Positions 28,896 through 37,814 of a stretch of DNA of 64,000 nt are shown piece by piece. Under the pieces are notes generated by a model. That model saw nothing but the letters and a program-made list of their open reading frames with translations. It searched no databases and was not told where the DNA came from. Position 1 is the first letter of the stretch. Each line of letters begins with the position of its first letter. The translations under genes and the position numbers were made by a program. Origin of the DNA: SG8-41 sp963802355 (lineage in GTDB: Bacteria > Pseudomonadota > Gammaproteobacteria > Burkholderiales > SG8-41); the NCBI GenBank assembly GCA_963802355.1, contig CAWDIV010000015.1, forward strand, positions 868,001 through 932,000, given 5' to 3'.

Positions 28896-30585
28896 AGACG
28901 CGTTCCTTGAACGGTTCGATACCGATGCGCCAGACGAGATCCACGAAGCGTTCCTCTTCGCTGTCGCGCCGCTCGAGATACGTGCCGATCAGCTTCTCGA
29001 TAACGTCGGGAATCTCTTCGCGCCCGAACGAAGGGCCGATCACCTTTCCCAGCGCCGCCGGCGCGCCGGGGCGGGTAAGCCCCTGGTTGCCGCCGATGGA
29101 GATCTGGTACCACTCCTCGCCGTCCTTGTCCACGCCGAGGATGCCGATGTGGCCGACGTGGTGGTGACCGCACGAATTCACGCAGCCGGAAATGTTGAGG
29201 TCGAGCTCGCCGATGTCGTACTGGTAGTCGAGGTCGTCGAACCGCTCCTGGATCGCCTGAGCTACCGGTATCGATTTGGCGTAGGCGAGCGAGCAGAAAT
29301 CGCCGCCCGGGCACGCGATGATATTGGTGATGAGCCCGATATTCGGGCTCGCCAGTCCCAGCGCCTTCGCCTCGCCCCACAACGCGTGTAGCTGCGACTG
29401 GCGCACATCGGCGAGGATCAGGTTCTGCTCGTGCGACACGCGCAGCTCGCCCAGGCTGTAGCGGTCGGCGAGATCCGCCACGGCATCCATCTGGTCGGCG
29501 GTGGCGTCCCCCGGCGGCACGCCGGTCTTCTTGAGCGACAGCGTCACCGCCGCGTAACCCGGCGCCTTGTGGGGATGGACGTTGCGCTTCGCCCAGGCCG
29601 CGAACGCCGGTTCGGCGGCGAGCCGCGCGGCGTGACCGGCGTCGTCGCCGGGAAGCGGCTCGTACGTCGGCCGCGTGAAGCGCCCTTCCACCCGCCGCAC
29701 TTCTTCCAGAGTGAGCGTGGAAGGCCCGTCCTTCAGATGCGCCCATTCGGCCTCGACCTCCTCGCGAAACCGCTCCGGCGTGCGTGCCTTCACCAGGATC
29801 TTGATGCGCGCCTTGTTCAGGTTGTCGCGGCGGCCATAGCGGTTGTAGACGCGCATGATGGCCTCGAGGTACGTGAGCAGATGCGGCCACGGCAGGAACT
29901 CGCGGATCACGTGGCCGACGATGGGCGTGCGCCCCATACCTCCGCCGACGATCACCCGGAAGCCAACTTCACCCCCCGGCGCGGCGCCGTCCGAGCCGGC
30001 TCCTTTCGGGTCGCGCACCGCGTGCAGCCCGACGTCGTGGAGGAAGATGGCGGCGCGATCGGACTGCGCCCGATTCACGGCGATCTTGAACTTGCGCGGA
30101 AGAAAGGAGAACTCGGGGTGGAAAGTGGACCACTGGCGCAGCAGCTCGCACCAGACGAAGGAATCCACTATCTCATCGGGTGCGATTCCTGCGAAGTGAT
30201 CGGTGGTGATGTTGCGCACCGAATTACCGCTGGTCTGAATCGCGTGCATCTGCACTGTCGCGAGCTCGGCCAGGATGTCGGGCACTTCCTCCAGCTTCGG
30301 CCAGTTGAACTGGATGTTCTGGCGCGTGCTGAAATGGCCGTAGCCCCGGTCCCACTTGCGGGCGATGTGGGCGAGGGTGCGCAGCTGGCGGGTAGCCAGC
30401 AAGCCGTAGGGAATTGCCACGCGCAGCATCGGGGCGTAGCGCTGAATGTAGAGCCCGTTGCGGAGCCGCAGGGGCCGGAAATCGTCTTCCGAGAGCTTGC
30501 CGGCCAGGAACCGCTGTGTCTGCGCGCGGAACTGAGCGACCCGCTCGTCCACCAGCTTTTGATCGATCTCGTCGTACTGATACAC
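28840..30585 (-). CDS. cysI: sulfite/nitrite reductase hemoprotein, CysI-like
   Basis: A 581-residue siroheme [4Fe-4S] reductase that reduces sulfite to sulfide. Two ferrite-reductase half-domains are visible: RGYGHFSTRQNIQFNWPKLE in the first, and the cluster ligands in the second (CPGGDFCSLA, then CVNSCGHHHVGHIGI). RNGLYIQRYAPMLRVAIPYG is typical of the proteobacterial CysI that works with DUF934. The C-terminus GNHHQRQERRSRFVAAA overlaps the DUF934 gene. It is divergent from the CysB-like regulator, with about 110 bases of shared promoter. Confidence 0.93.
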   Translation of the reverse strand: MYQYDEIDQKLVDERVAQFRAQTQRFLAGKLSEDDFRPLRLRNGLYIQRYAPMLRVAIPYGLLATRQLRTLAHIARKWDRGYGHFSTRQNIQFNWPKLEEVPDILAELATVQMHAIQTSGNSVRNITTDHFAGIAPDEIVDSFVWCELLRQWSTFHPEFSFLPRKFKIAVNRAQSDRAAIFLHDVGLHAVRDPKGAGSDGAAPGGEVGFRVIVGGGMGRTPIVGHVIREFLPWPHLLTYLEAIMRVYNRYGRRDNLNKARIKILVKARTPERFREEVEAEWAHLKDGPSTLTLEEVRRVEGRFTRPTYEPLPGDDAGHAARLAAEPAFAAWAKRNVHPHKAPGYAAVTLSLKKTGVPPGDATADQMDAVADLADRYSLGELRVSHEQNLILADVRQSQLHALWGEAKALGLASPNIGLITNIIACPGGDFCSLAYAKSIPVAQAIQERFDDLDYQYDIGELDLNISGCVNSCGHHHVGHIGILGVDKDGEEWYQISIGGNQGLTRPGAPAALGKVIGPSFGREEIPDVIEKLIGTYLERRDSEEERFVDLVWRIGIEPFKERVYGNHHQRQERRSRFVAAA

Positions 30586-30696
30586 AACGATTCCCCGTTA
30601 AGACGTTCAGGACCTGCATGGTAGTCTTACGTTCTTATGTTCCAAAAGAATATTGTGGTAGGATGTTATATCTAATCGTTATTTACGGCTAAGCAC
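30586..30696. promoter_or_regulatory. divergent cysI / cysB promoter region
   Basis: A 110-base AT-richer stretch between the starts of cysI and the LysR-type regulator. This is the usual layout for a LysR regulator that controls its divergent neighbour. TTCTTATGTTCCAAAAGAAT (30632-30651) has dyad-like TTCTT/AAGAA ends and could be the binding site. I cannot assign -35/-10 boxes with confidence. Confidence 0.45.
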
Positions 30697-31639
30697 TTGA
30701 AACTACAGCAACTAAAGTACCTGTGTGAAGTCGCCCGCCAAGGATTGAATCTCTCGGAGGCGGCGGCGGCTTTGCATACGTCGCAACCCGGCATCAGCAA
30801 GCAGATCCGCCAGCTCGAGGACGAGCTGGGAGTAGACATCCTGGTGCGCCACGGCAAACGCGTGGTGGAGATTACCGAGCCGGGCAAGCTGATACTCGGC
30901 ATCGCCGAACGGATGCTGAAGGACGTGGACAACCTCAAACAGGTGGCTCACGAATACAGCCAGCGAGGATAGCGGGGCCCTCGTCATCGCGACCACTCAC
31001 ACCCAGGCGCGCTACGCGCTTCCGTCCGTGGTGAAACGCTTTACACAGCGGTATCCCAAAGTGCGCCTTGCGCTGCGCCAGGGAAGCCCGCAGCAGATCG
31101 CCGAGCTGGTGAAAACAGGCGAGGCCGATATCGCGATCGAAACGGAAGCCGACGAGTTCTACGACGGTCTCGTGCTCCTGCCGTGCTATCAGTGGAACCG
31201 CTGCGTGTTGACGCCGCTCGATCACCCGTTGCTGAAGGAGCGTCAATTGACGCTCGAGAGCATCGCCCGCTATCCGGTCATTACCTACGATTTCGCGTTC
31301 ACCGGAAGTTCGCCGATCAAGCGCGCATTCGACACGAAACGCATCACGCCCAACGTGGTGCTGACTGCAATCGATGCGGACGTGATCAAGGCCTACGTCG
31401 AGATGGGGCTCGGCGTCGGCATCCTCGCCAGGATGGCGTTCGATCCGGCCCACGATCTCGGTTTGCGCCTGATCGACGCGAGCCATCTGTTCGAGCCCAG
31501 CACCGCGCGTATCGCCATGCGCCGCAATGCCTATCTGCGCGGCTACGTCTACGAATTCATCGAGCTGTTTGCCCCCCACTTGAAACGAGCGGTGGTCGAA
31601 GCTACCCAGCGCGGCGAAGGCACGAGTTACGAACTCTGA
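30697..31639 (+). CDS. cysB: CysB-like LysR-family regulator, frameshifted
   Basis: A LysR-family regulator of about 313 residues. The HTH is MKLQQLKYLCEVARQGLNLS followed by EAAAALHTSQPGISKQIRQLEDELG, which is the CysB/Cbl-type sequence. The frame stops early at 30972 and the co-inducer domain continues in another frame: LVIATTHTQARYALP, FTGSSPIKRAFD, and VEMGLGVGILARMAFDP. One indel at about 30965 joins them. The start is TTG at 30697. CysB activates cys genes in response to N-acetylserine. Its divergent partner is cysI. Confidence 0.9.
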
Positions 31640-31654
31640 CATTCAAGATCATTT

Positions 31655-31822
31655 CAGCCACGGAAACACACGGAAGCACACAGACAAGAAACAAAACAAT
31701 CAATTAACGAATAGAGTCATTTCAGGTCTTCCGTTCTGTCCGTGTTTTCCGTGTGATTCCGTGGCCAATTTTCGCCTTTGGTTTCATCTGTGTTCATCTG
31801 TGTTTATCTGTGGCTGAATCCC
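31655..31822. repeat. dispersed repeat families B and C
   Basis: CAGCCACGGAAACACACGG (31655-31673 and on) and CGTGTTTTCCGTGTGATTCC (31741-31760 and on) form an imperfect inverted pair. Right after it, CATCTGTGTTCATCTGTG and TTTATCTGTGGCTGAATC (31785-31820) belong to the CCACAGATAAACACAGAT family. The latter runs into the TlpA-like gene and encodes its end. The same family lies at 54312-54466. This fills the gap between cysB and the thioredoxin gene. Confidence 0.7.
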
Positions 31823-32324
31823 GGGGCAGCAATTCCGAAACGATACGGACAACGTGTTCGTTCGCCCAATCGAGCTCGCCGGTTACCGTGTAACGGATCC
31901 GGCCGTTCGGAGCGATCAGGAAGCTCGCGGGCAGGATACGCACCTTCCATGCTCTGGTCGTCCGTCCCCCGGCATCAAGCAACGTCGGGAAGTCGAGCGG
32001 CATCTGGGCGAGGAATTTAGCTACCCGCGATTCCGGCTCGTCCACGTTTACCGCAAGCACGACGAACGGGCGGTCCGCGAGTGTCTTCTTCAGTCTTCCG
32101 ATGGAAGGCATTTCCTCCCGGCAGGGGACGCACCAGGTCGCCCAGAAATTCAACAACACAACCTTGCCGCGGTAGTCTTCGAGACGATGGTTGGCTCCAC
32201 CAATGTCCTTGATTTCGAGAGCGGGTGTGTCACCGCCGGGCCACGGCTTGAGCTCGCCTGCAGCATGGGCCGCGGGCGCCAGCGAACACAGCCACACGAT
32301 GGCGATGCGCAGTAGCGAAAACAC
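31794..32324 (-). CDS. TlpA/ResA-family periplasmic thioredoxin
   Basis: A 176-residue thiol-disulfide oxidoreductase. The start is GTG at 32324, directly after the murJ stop; this places a signal peptide (LLRIAIVWLCSLAPAAHA) at the N-terminus. The active site is WATWCVPCREEMPS, Cys65 and Cys68. FPTLLDAGGRTTRAWKV and LPASFLIAPNGRI follow the TlpA pattern with a cis-Pro. The C-terminal residues RDSATDKHR come from dispersed repeat family B. Such proteins keep periplasmic cysteines reduced, often for cytochrome c maturation. No ccm genes are nearby. Confidence 0.88.
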   Translation of the reverse strand: MFSLLRIAIVWLCSLAPAAHAAGELKPWPGGDTPALEIKDIGGANHRLEDYRGKVVLLNFWATWCVPCREEMPSIGRLKKTLADRPFVVLAVNVDEPESRVAKFLAQMPLDFPTLLDAGGRTTRAWKVRILPASFLIAPNGRIRYTVTGELDWANEHVVRIVSELLPRDSATDKHR

Positions 32325-32326
32325 CC

Positions 32327-33859
32327 TCAGGCTCGCTTCGAAAAATCCGCCAGGCGAAAGCCGAGCAGCCATAATGCGCCGAAGTAGGTCGTGACGCCCA
32401 GCATGACGATGCCGGTCAGCCGCAACGCCCGCGCCGCGGCGCCCGCGGAAAGCCAGTTGGCGTCATTGCCGGCGGTCGTCCACAGCACCGCCGACAGGGC
32501 ACACACCGCGATCGCGAGTTTGACGATGAAGATTCCCCAGCCGGGCTGCGGCGTGTAGATAGCGCGGCTGCGCAAGCCGCGATAGAGGAGGGCCGCATTG
32601 AAGCAAGCGCCGAGCCCGATGGCAAGCGCCAAACCCGCGTGCTGGAACGGCCAGATGAAGATGAAGTTCATCACCTGGGTCACGACCAGCGATATAACCG
32701 CTATCCTCACGGGTGTCCGGATATCCTGGCGCGCGTAGAAACCCGGTGCCAGCACCTTGACGATAATCAATCCGACCAGTCCCACACTATAGGCGACGAC
32801 CGCACGACGCGTCGCCATAACATCGGAGGCGGTGAATTCCCCGTAGTGAAATAACGTCGTCACCAAGGGCACGGCGAGCAGCGCCAGCGCCGCCGCGGCA
32901 GGAGCGGCGAGCAGCAACGTCAGCCGCAGCCCCCAGTCGAGCAGTTGCGAATACTCGTCAGTCGAGCGCGCCGCGAAATGCTTCGAGAGACTCGGCAGCA
33001 GTATGGTGCCGAGCGCCGCCCCGAGCAACCCGAGTGGAAACTCCATCAGCCGGTCCGCGTAGTAGAGCCAGGATATGCTGCCGGTGGCAAGATACGAGGC
33101 AAAGATCATGCTGATGAGGAGGCTCACCTGTCCGATCGACACACCAAAAACGGCCGGGCCCATTTGCCGTATCACGCGTGACACGGCATCGTCCCTGAAA
33201 TTGAGCTTGAAGCGCGGCAACAGCTTGAGCCGCGCGAGAAACGGCACCTGGAACGCGAGCTGCAAGACGCCGCCCGCCAGCACCGCCCACGCCAGAGACT
33301 TGATCGGAGGATCGAAATAGGGCGCAAGCCACAGCGCAAAGACGATGAACGACAGATTGAGCAGCACCGGCGTGAACGCCGGTACCCAGAAACGGCTGTA
33401 AGTATTGAGGACTCCGCCCGCGAGTGCGGTCAGTGAAATGAAGAATATGTAGGGAAAGGTAATGCGCAGCAGGCTGACGGTCAGGTCGAACTTGGAGGTC
33501 GTCGCGGCGAATCCCGGCGCGCTCGCGTAAATGATCAACGGGGCAGCCAGCACGCCTGCCACCGTAACGACGAACAGCGCCGCGGCCAAACTCCCCGCCA
33601 CATGGTCCACGAGCAGGCGCGTGTCCCGCTCACCGCGGCGGCTCTTGAACTCGGCCAGTACCGGAACGAAAGCTTGCGAGAAAGCCCCTTCCGCAAACAG
33701 CCGGCGCAGCAGATTCGGAATCTTGAAAGCGACGAAGAAAGCGTCGGTGAGCAGTCCCGCCCCGAATACCCGAGCAATAACGAGATCGCGGATGAAACCG
33801 AGGATGCGCGACAACAGCGTCATGCTGCTCACCGTCGCCAGCGCCTTGAGCAGGCTCAT
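32327..33859 (-). CDS. murJ: lipid II flippase MurJ
   Basis: A 510-residue MOP-superfamily membrane protein that moves lipid II across the inner membrane. About 14 membrane spans are seen. Signatures are SRILGFIRDLVIARVFGAG, AFFVAFKIPNLLRRLFAEGAFSQAFVP and the segment DRLMEFPLGLLGAALGTILLP. It is divergent from rpsT with about 100 bases between the starts, the usual betaproteobacterial arrangement. The downstream thioredoxin gene starts at once after its stop. Confidence 0.96.
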   Translation of the reverse strand: MSLLKALATVSSMTLLSRILGFIRDLVIARVFGAGLLTDAFFVAFKIPNLLRRLFAEGAFSQAFVPVLAEFKSRRGERDTRLLVDHVAGSLAAALFVVTVAGVLAAPLIIYASAPGFAATTSKFDLTVSLLRITFPYIFFISLTALAGGVLNTYSRFWVPAFTPVLLNLSFIVFALWLAPYFDPPIKSLAWAVLAGGVLQLAFQVPFLARLKLLPRFKLNFRDDAVSRVIRQMGPAVFGVSIGQVSLLISMIFASYLATGSISWLYYADRLMEFPLGLLGAALGTILLPSLSKHFAARSTDEYSQLLDWGLRLTLLLAAPAAAALALLAVPLVTTLFHYGEFTASDVMATRRAVVAYSVGLVGLIIVKVLAPGFYARQDIRTPVRIAVISLVVTQVMNFIFIWPFQHAGLALAIGLGACFNAALLYRGLRSRAIYTPQPGWGIFIVKLAIAVCALSAVLWTTAGNDANWLSAGAAARALRLTGIVMLGVTTYFGALWLLGFRLADFSKRA

Positions 33860-33961
33860 CGGATTGAGACCGTGCCCGCCCCTGAGGTGCAGTTGCGAAG
33901 TTCCCGAAACATCCGTATCATAGCGCCCTTTTTCCCCAGTCGATTCCGGAGTTTACCTCAC

Positions 33962-34225
33962 ATGGCGAATATCGCATCAGCGCGCAAGCGGGCCCGCCAA
34001 TCCGAAAAACGCCGCCAGCACAACGCGTCCTTGCGTTCCGAGCTGCGCAGCGCGGTGCGGAACATAAGGAAAGCGATCGCGGCGGGAGACAAGAAGGCTG
34101 CGCAGGACGTCTTTCGGCGGGCAACGAGCGCAATTGATTCCATTGCCGACAAGAACATCATTCATAAGAACACGGCAGCTCGACACAAGAGCCGGCTCGC
34201 GGCCCACATCCGGGCGATGCCCTAA
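33962..34225 (+). CDS. rpsT: 30S ribosomal protein S20
   Basis: An 87-residue basic helical protein: MANIASARKRARQSEKRRQH, then NASLRSELRSAVRNIRKAI, DVFRRATSAIDSIADKNIIH and KNTAARHKSRLAAHIRAM. This is a complete S20. A GGAG-type site precedes the ATG. It is monocistronic, with a terminator at 34307-34327. Confidence 0.97.
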   Translation: MANIASARKRARQSEKRRQHNASLRSELRSAVRNIRKAIAAGDKKAAQDVFRRATSAIDSIADKNIIHKNTAARHKSRLAAHIRAMP

Positions 34226-34306
34226 TTTGACATGAGGGCGGCCTCCGAAGCGTGGCCGCAAGAAAACAGCATCATCTTGTCGGCCGCCTTACACTGAAAT
34301 CCGAAT

Positions 34307-34327
34307 AAGGGAACCCCTTCCCTTTTT
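34307..34327 (+). terminator. rpsT intrinsic terminator
   Basis: AAGGGAA (34307-34313), loop CCCC, TTCCCTT (34318-34324), then a T-run. It lies about 80 bases after the rpsT stop and before the convergent DUF3579 gene. Confidence 0.75.
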
Positions 34328-34366
34328 GCAGGGCCGCCTCTCCCCGACGGCACTGTCGGCCCAGTG

Positions 34367-34711
34367 CTAACTTTGTACCGGATTTCTTCCTGTCAAGGCC
34401 GCCGTTTCAGCGGCGGCCTCCTCCGGGCGTTTCTTCTTGCGGCCGGGCCGCAGGTTAAGATCGTTGTCCTTGACGAAATCGAGCAGGAAACGGAACGCCA
34501 CCGGATCCACGTCCTCGAGCTTGACATCCACCACGACGCAGCGCACGCCCGCAACTATGATCGGTTTCAGGTAAGGCGAGTAGCTCAGGTGGCGGTCTGC
34601 GCCAAAGACCGACATCATTCCGCAGAGCCTTTCCGCCCAATCGCTCGGGCGAAACGAGTTACCCGATTTGGTCACGCCCTGAATAACGATTTCTGGCGAG
34701 TCGGCGAACAT
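34367..34711 (-). CDS. DUF3579 family protein
   Basis: A 114-residue cytoplasmic protein of unknown function, found mainly in betaproteobacteria near rpsT and argD. Visible features are EIVIQGVTKSGNSFRPSDWAERL, then LSYSPYLKPIIVAGVRCVVVD, KLEDVDPVAFRFLLDFVKDN and a basic RPGRKKKRPEE tail. It is convergent with rpsT and divergent from argD. No catalytic motif is apparent. Confidence 0.88.
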   Translation of the reverse strand: MFADSPEIVIQGVTKSGNSFRPSDWAERLCGMMSVFGADRHLSYSPYLKPIIVAGVRCVVVDVKLEDVDPVAFRFLLDFVKDNDLNLRPGRKKKRPEEAAAETAALTGRNPVQS

Positions 34712-34909
34712 GGCAATTCCGAGTGGTCGATGGTTAGCGACATTTGCCGGGTGTCCTCATCGCGGACCGTTCAACACTGAACATTGACCCTACACTTCGA
34801 CAATATACCAAACACGACAGTCCGCGAACGACGAAGGGATCGCCCCGGGGGATCCCCATGTTTCGCTTGCACCGCGGGGCCTTATGGGACAGAATTATCG
34901 CAAGGAAAC

Positions 34910-34943
34910 CACGGCGGCTGCGTTTTGCCGCCGTGTGTTTTTT
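34910..34943 (+). terminator. first terminator in the argD leader
   Basis: CACGGCGG (34910-34917) pairs with CCGCCGTG (34928-34935), followed by TGTTTTTT. It is a strong intrinsic terminator inside the 340-base gap upstream of argD, with no gene before it on this strand within that gap. Confidence 0.75.
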
Positions 34944-34960
34944 GGGTGAGTACGGAAGCT

Positions 34961-35045
34961 CTGAAAAAGGGGCCAAACGCCCTGATCCCCAATCTCAGCT
35001 GAAAAACCTGCTCGACACATTGCGCCGAGCAGTTTTTTCAGAGGG
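34961..35045 (+). promoter_or_regulatory. structured argD leader with second terminator/sequestor hairpin
   Basis: CTGAAAAA occurs twice (34961-34968 and 34999-35006). The second copy continues into CTGCTCG (35008-35014), which pairs with CGAGCAG (35026-35032); TTTTTCAG (35034-35041) then pairs with the second CTGAAAAA. This makes a long terminator-like hairpin. The first copy could pair with the same TTTTTCAG, or CTGA with TCAG (34995-34998) around a GGGG/CCCC stem (34969-34972, 34987-34990). The argD ribosome-binding site GAGGG starts at 35041, touching the hairpin. This is the layout of an attenuator or riboswitch; I do not recognise a known class. Confidence 0.6.
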
Positions 35046-35053
35046 TATTTAAG

Positions 35054-36259
35054 ATGTCGCATGTGATGAATACCTATGCCCGGCTCCCCGTCGCTTTCGC
35101 GCGCGGCGAGGGCGTCTGGCTGTGGGACACGAATGGCAAGCGTTACCTCGACGCCGTAGCCGGAGTCGCGGTCTGCGGGCTGGGCCACGGCCATCCCAGG
35201 TTCGTCGCCGCGCTGCGCGAGCAGCTCGGAAAGCTCATTCACACCTCCAACCTGTACGAGATCACGTTGCAGGAGCAGCTTGCCGACAAGCTCTCCGCGA
35301 TCTCCGGCATGGAGAACGTCTTTTTCTGCAATTCCGGCTGCGAGGCGAACGAGGCGGCGATCAAGCTCGCGCGCCTCTACGGCCACAAGAAGGATATCGA
35401 GTCACCCGCCATCGTAGTCATGGAAAAGGCCTTCCATGGCCGCACTATCGCCACGCTTTCCGCCACCGGCAGCCGCAAGGTGCAGGCGGGCTTCGAGCCC
35501 CTCGTGGCGGGCTTCGTGCGCGTGCCGTTCGACGATCTTGCGGCGGTGAAGCGCGTTGCGGAGGCGAACCGCAACGTGGTGGCGGTGCTGGTCGAGCTGC
35601 TGCAGGGCGAAGGCGGAGTCAACATCTGCCAAGACGGCTACCTTCAGGGCCTGCGCGAGATCTGCGAAGCGCACGGCTGGCTGCTTATGCTCGACGAAGT
35701 GCAGAGCGGGATGGGCCGCACCGGCAAGTGGTTCGCTTTCCAGCACTCGGGCGTCACACCCGATGTGATGCCGCTCGCGAAGGGGCTCGGCAACGGCGTG
35801 CCGATCGGCGCGTGTCTTGCCGCCGGCCCGGCGGCGGCGCTCTTCAAACCGGGCAACCACGGCTCGACCTTCGGCGGCAATCCGCTGGCGTGCGCTGCCG
35901 CGCTGGCGACCCTTTCCATCATCGAGGAAGAGCGGTTGATGGAAAATTCGGTGCAGGTCGGCGACTTCATCAAGGCCGAGCTCGCGCGCCGGCTCGCCGA
36001 TGCGAGGGGCGTCAAGGAGATTCGCGGTCTCGGGTTGATGATCGGCATCGAGCTCGAATACCCGTGCGGCGAGCTCGTGAAACAAGCGCTCGACCAGGGG
36101 TTGCTCATCAACGTTACGATGGACAACGTGATCCGGCTGCTGCCGCCGCTCATCCTCAAGCGCGAAGAGGCGGAACGGCTGCTCGCCATGCTCGTCCCGC
36201 TCATCGCAGAGTTCCTCGCCAAGCAGAACGCCCAGCAGGCTGCCGCCCAGACGGCCTAG
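35054..36259 (+). CDS. argD: acetylornithine aminotransferase
   Basis: A 401-residue class III PLP aminotransferase that makes N-acetylornithine in arginine synthesis and may also act on succinyldiaminopimelate. Motifs are YLDAVAGVAVCGLGHGHPRF, ENVFFCNSGCEANEAAIKLAR, LMLDEVQSGMGRTGKWFAFQ and the PLP lysine in MPLAKGLGNGVPIGA. It follows the structured leader described above. argF and argG are downstream on the same strand. Confidence 0.95.
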   Translation: MSHVMNTYARLPVAFARGEGVWLWDTNGKRYLDAVAGVAVCGLGHGHPRFVAALREQLGKLIHTSNLYEITLQEQLADKLSAISGMENVFFCNSGCEANEAAIKLARLYGHKKDIESPAIVVMEKAFHGRTIATLSATGSRKVQAGFEPLVAGFVRVPFDDLAAVKRVAEANRNVVAVLVELLQGEGGVNICQDGYLQGLREICEAHGWLLMLDEVQSGMGRTGKWFAFQHSGVTPDVMPLAKGLGNGVPIGACLAAGPAAALFKPGNHGSTFGGNPLACAAALATLSIIEEERLMENSVQVGDFIKAELARRLADARGVKEIRGLGLMIGIELEYPCGELVKQALDQGLLINVTMDNVIRLLPPLILKREEAERLLAMLVPLIAEFLAKQNAQQAAAQTA

Positions 36260-36304
36260 GAATTTGCCGGGCCTGGCCCGACAAATTCCTCATGCGAAAC
36301 CGCC
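36258..36304. repeat. REP-like element, copy 2
   Basis: AGGAATTTG (36258-36266) and CAAATTCCT (36282-36290) enclose CGGGCC/GGCCCG. The tail CATGCGAAACCGCC (36291-36304) follows. It starts inside the argD stop and fills most of the argD-argF gap. Related to 6810-6857 and 40315-40362. Confidence 0.75.
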
Positions 36305-36334
36305 TGAGAAACTGGCGCTGCGACCGGTGACGCC

Positions 36335-37277
36335 ATGGATATCCGGCACTATCTCCAGTTCAAGGATTTCTCCCGCGACGAGTACGAATACCTGTTCGAG
36401 CGCACGCGCTGGATCAAGGAGAAGTTCAAGCGCTACGTGCCGCACCAGCCGCTGCGCGATCGCACGCTGGCGATGGTGCTCGAGAAGCACTCCACGCGCA
36501 CGCGCGTCGTCATTCGAAGCCGGCATGCATCAGCTCGGCGGCACGGTGATCACGCTCATGACGCGCGACACGCAGATGGGCCGCGGCGAGCCGATCGAGG
36601 ATGTAGCACGCGTGATCACGCGCATGGTGGACATCGTGATGATCCGCACCTTCGAGCAGGCAATCATCGAGCGTTTCGCGGAGCATTCGACGGTGCCGGT
36701 CATCAACGGGCTCACCAACGAGTACCACCCATGCCAGATCCTCGGTGACATCTATACCTTCGTCGAGTATCGCGGCAGCATCCACGGCAAGACCGTCGCC
36801 TGGATCGGCGACTCGAACAATGTCTGCAATACCTGGTTGCAGGCGGCGGAAGTTTTCGATTTCAATGTCCACGTGTCCACCCCGCCCGGCTACGAGGTCG
36901 AGCCCGAGCGCGCCGGCCTCTATGGCACGGGCCACTACGAGGAATTCGAAGACCCGATGCAGGCCGCAAAAGACGCGGATCTCATCACCACCGACGTCTG
37001 GACCAGCATGGGAGACGAAGCCGAACTGGCGGAGCGCAAGCGAGACTTCGAGGCATGGCGGGTGGACAAGGCGATGATGCGCAAGGCCAGGAAGGACGCG
37101 CTCTTCATGCACTGTCTGCCGGCGCACCGGGGCGAGGAAGTGGAAACCGCAGTGATCGACGGGCCGCAAAGCATCGTGTGGGACGAAGCCGAGAACCGCT
37201 TGCATACGCAGAAGGCCCTGATGGAGTATCTGCTTCTGGGCCGGGTCAAGACCCAGGGCGACCTCTGGTCAACGTAG
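36335..37277 (+). CDS. argF: ornithine carbamoyltransferase, frameshifted
   Basis: An OTCase of about 313 residues that makes citrulline from ornithine and carbamoyl phosphate. The first frame, from 36335, reads MDIRHYLQFKDFSRDEYEYL and continues to EKHSTRTRV, the STRTR carbamoyl-phosphate site. One extra base at about 36508 moves the rest to another frame: FEAGMHQLGGTVITL, NGLTNEYHPCQILGD, and MHCLPAHRGEEVE (the HCLP motif). Both halves are fully conserved, so the break is probably an indel error. It lies between argD and argG. Confidence 0.93.
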
Positions 37278-37302
37278 CAATCCATAGCGCGGGAGGGTGC
37301 TC

Positions 37303-37814
37303 ATGAACGGGGATGGGGTATTGGTGGCGGTGGCGCGTACCGTCCTTGCCGTTTGGGTCGCCAGCCAGGCCTTTCCCTGCGCCGGGCAGGTCTACAAGTG
37401 GGTCGACGAGAAAGGGGTGACGCGGTACTCGGAGAAACCCCGCCGGGGGCCAAGGCGCAGGCGCTCAAGACACCGCAGCCCAAGAGCGGCATTGAGGACA
37501 AGGACAGGGACAAGGCCAAGGCGAAACCCGAGACCAAAACCTGGCAACAACAGGATCTCGAATTCCGTCAACGTCAGATCGAGGCCGAGGAGGACCGGCT
37601 GAAGCGCGAAGCCGAAGACGCGCAGGCACGCCGCCAGGTGGCGATCAAGCGCGAGGCCTGCATCGAGGCCAGACGCGACCTGGCGTTACTCCAGGAGCAG
37701 CGGCCCGTGTACGATCTCGACGAGAGGGGAGAAAGGCGCTACATCGGGGACAAGGAGCGCGCGGAAACGATCAAGAAAGCGCAGCAATTCATCGAGAACA
37801 ACTGTCCCAAATGA
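37303..37814 (+). CDS. DUF4124 domain-containing protein, frameshifted
   Basis: A secreted or periplasmic protein of about 170 residues. A signal peptide (VARTVLAVWVASQAFPCAG) is followed by the DUF4124 core QVYKWVDEKGVTRYSEKP. The frame breaks at about 37440 within a run of C and G and continues as GAKAQALKTPQPKSG, a long Lys/Glu/Arg-rich helix (QRQIEAEEDRLKREAEDAQA) and a C-terminal pair of cysteines (REACIEARR, ENNCPK). The stop overlaps the argG ATG. DUF4124 proteins are common in betaproteobacteria and their function is unknown. The start at 37303 follows GGGAGGG. Confidence 0.82.

Noticed and set aside
34744..35052. A 102-codon frame in the argD leader
   Set aside because: It crosses both terminator hairpins, lacks a ribosome-binding site and resembles no protein.
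36268..36280. CGGGCC-T-GGCCCG as an argD terminator
   Set aside because: The loop of one base and the missing T-run make it a part of the REP-like element instead.
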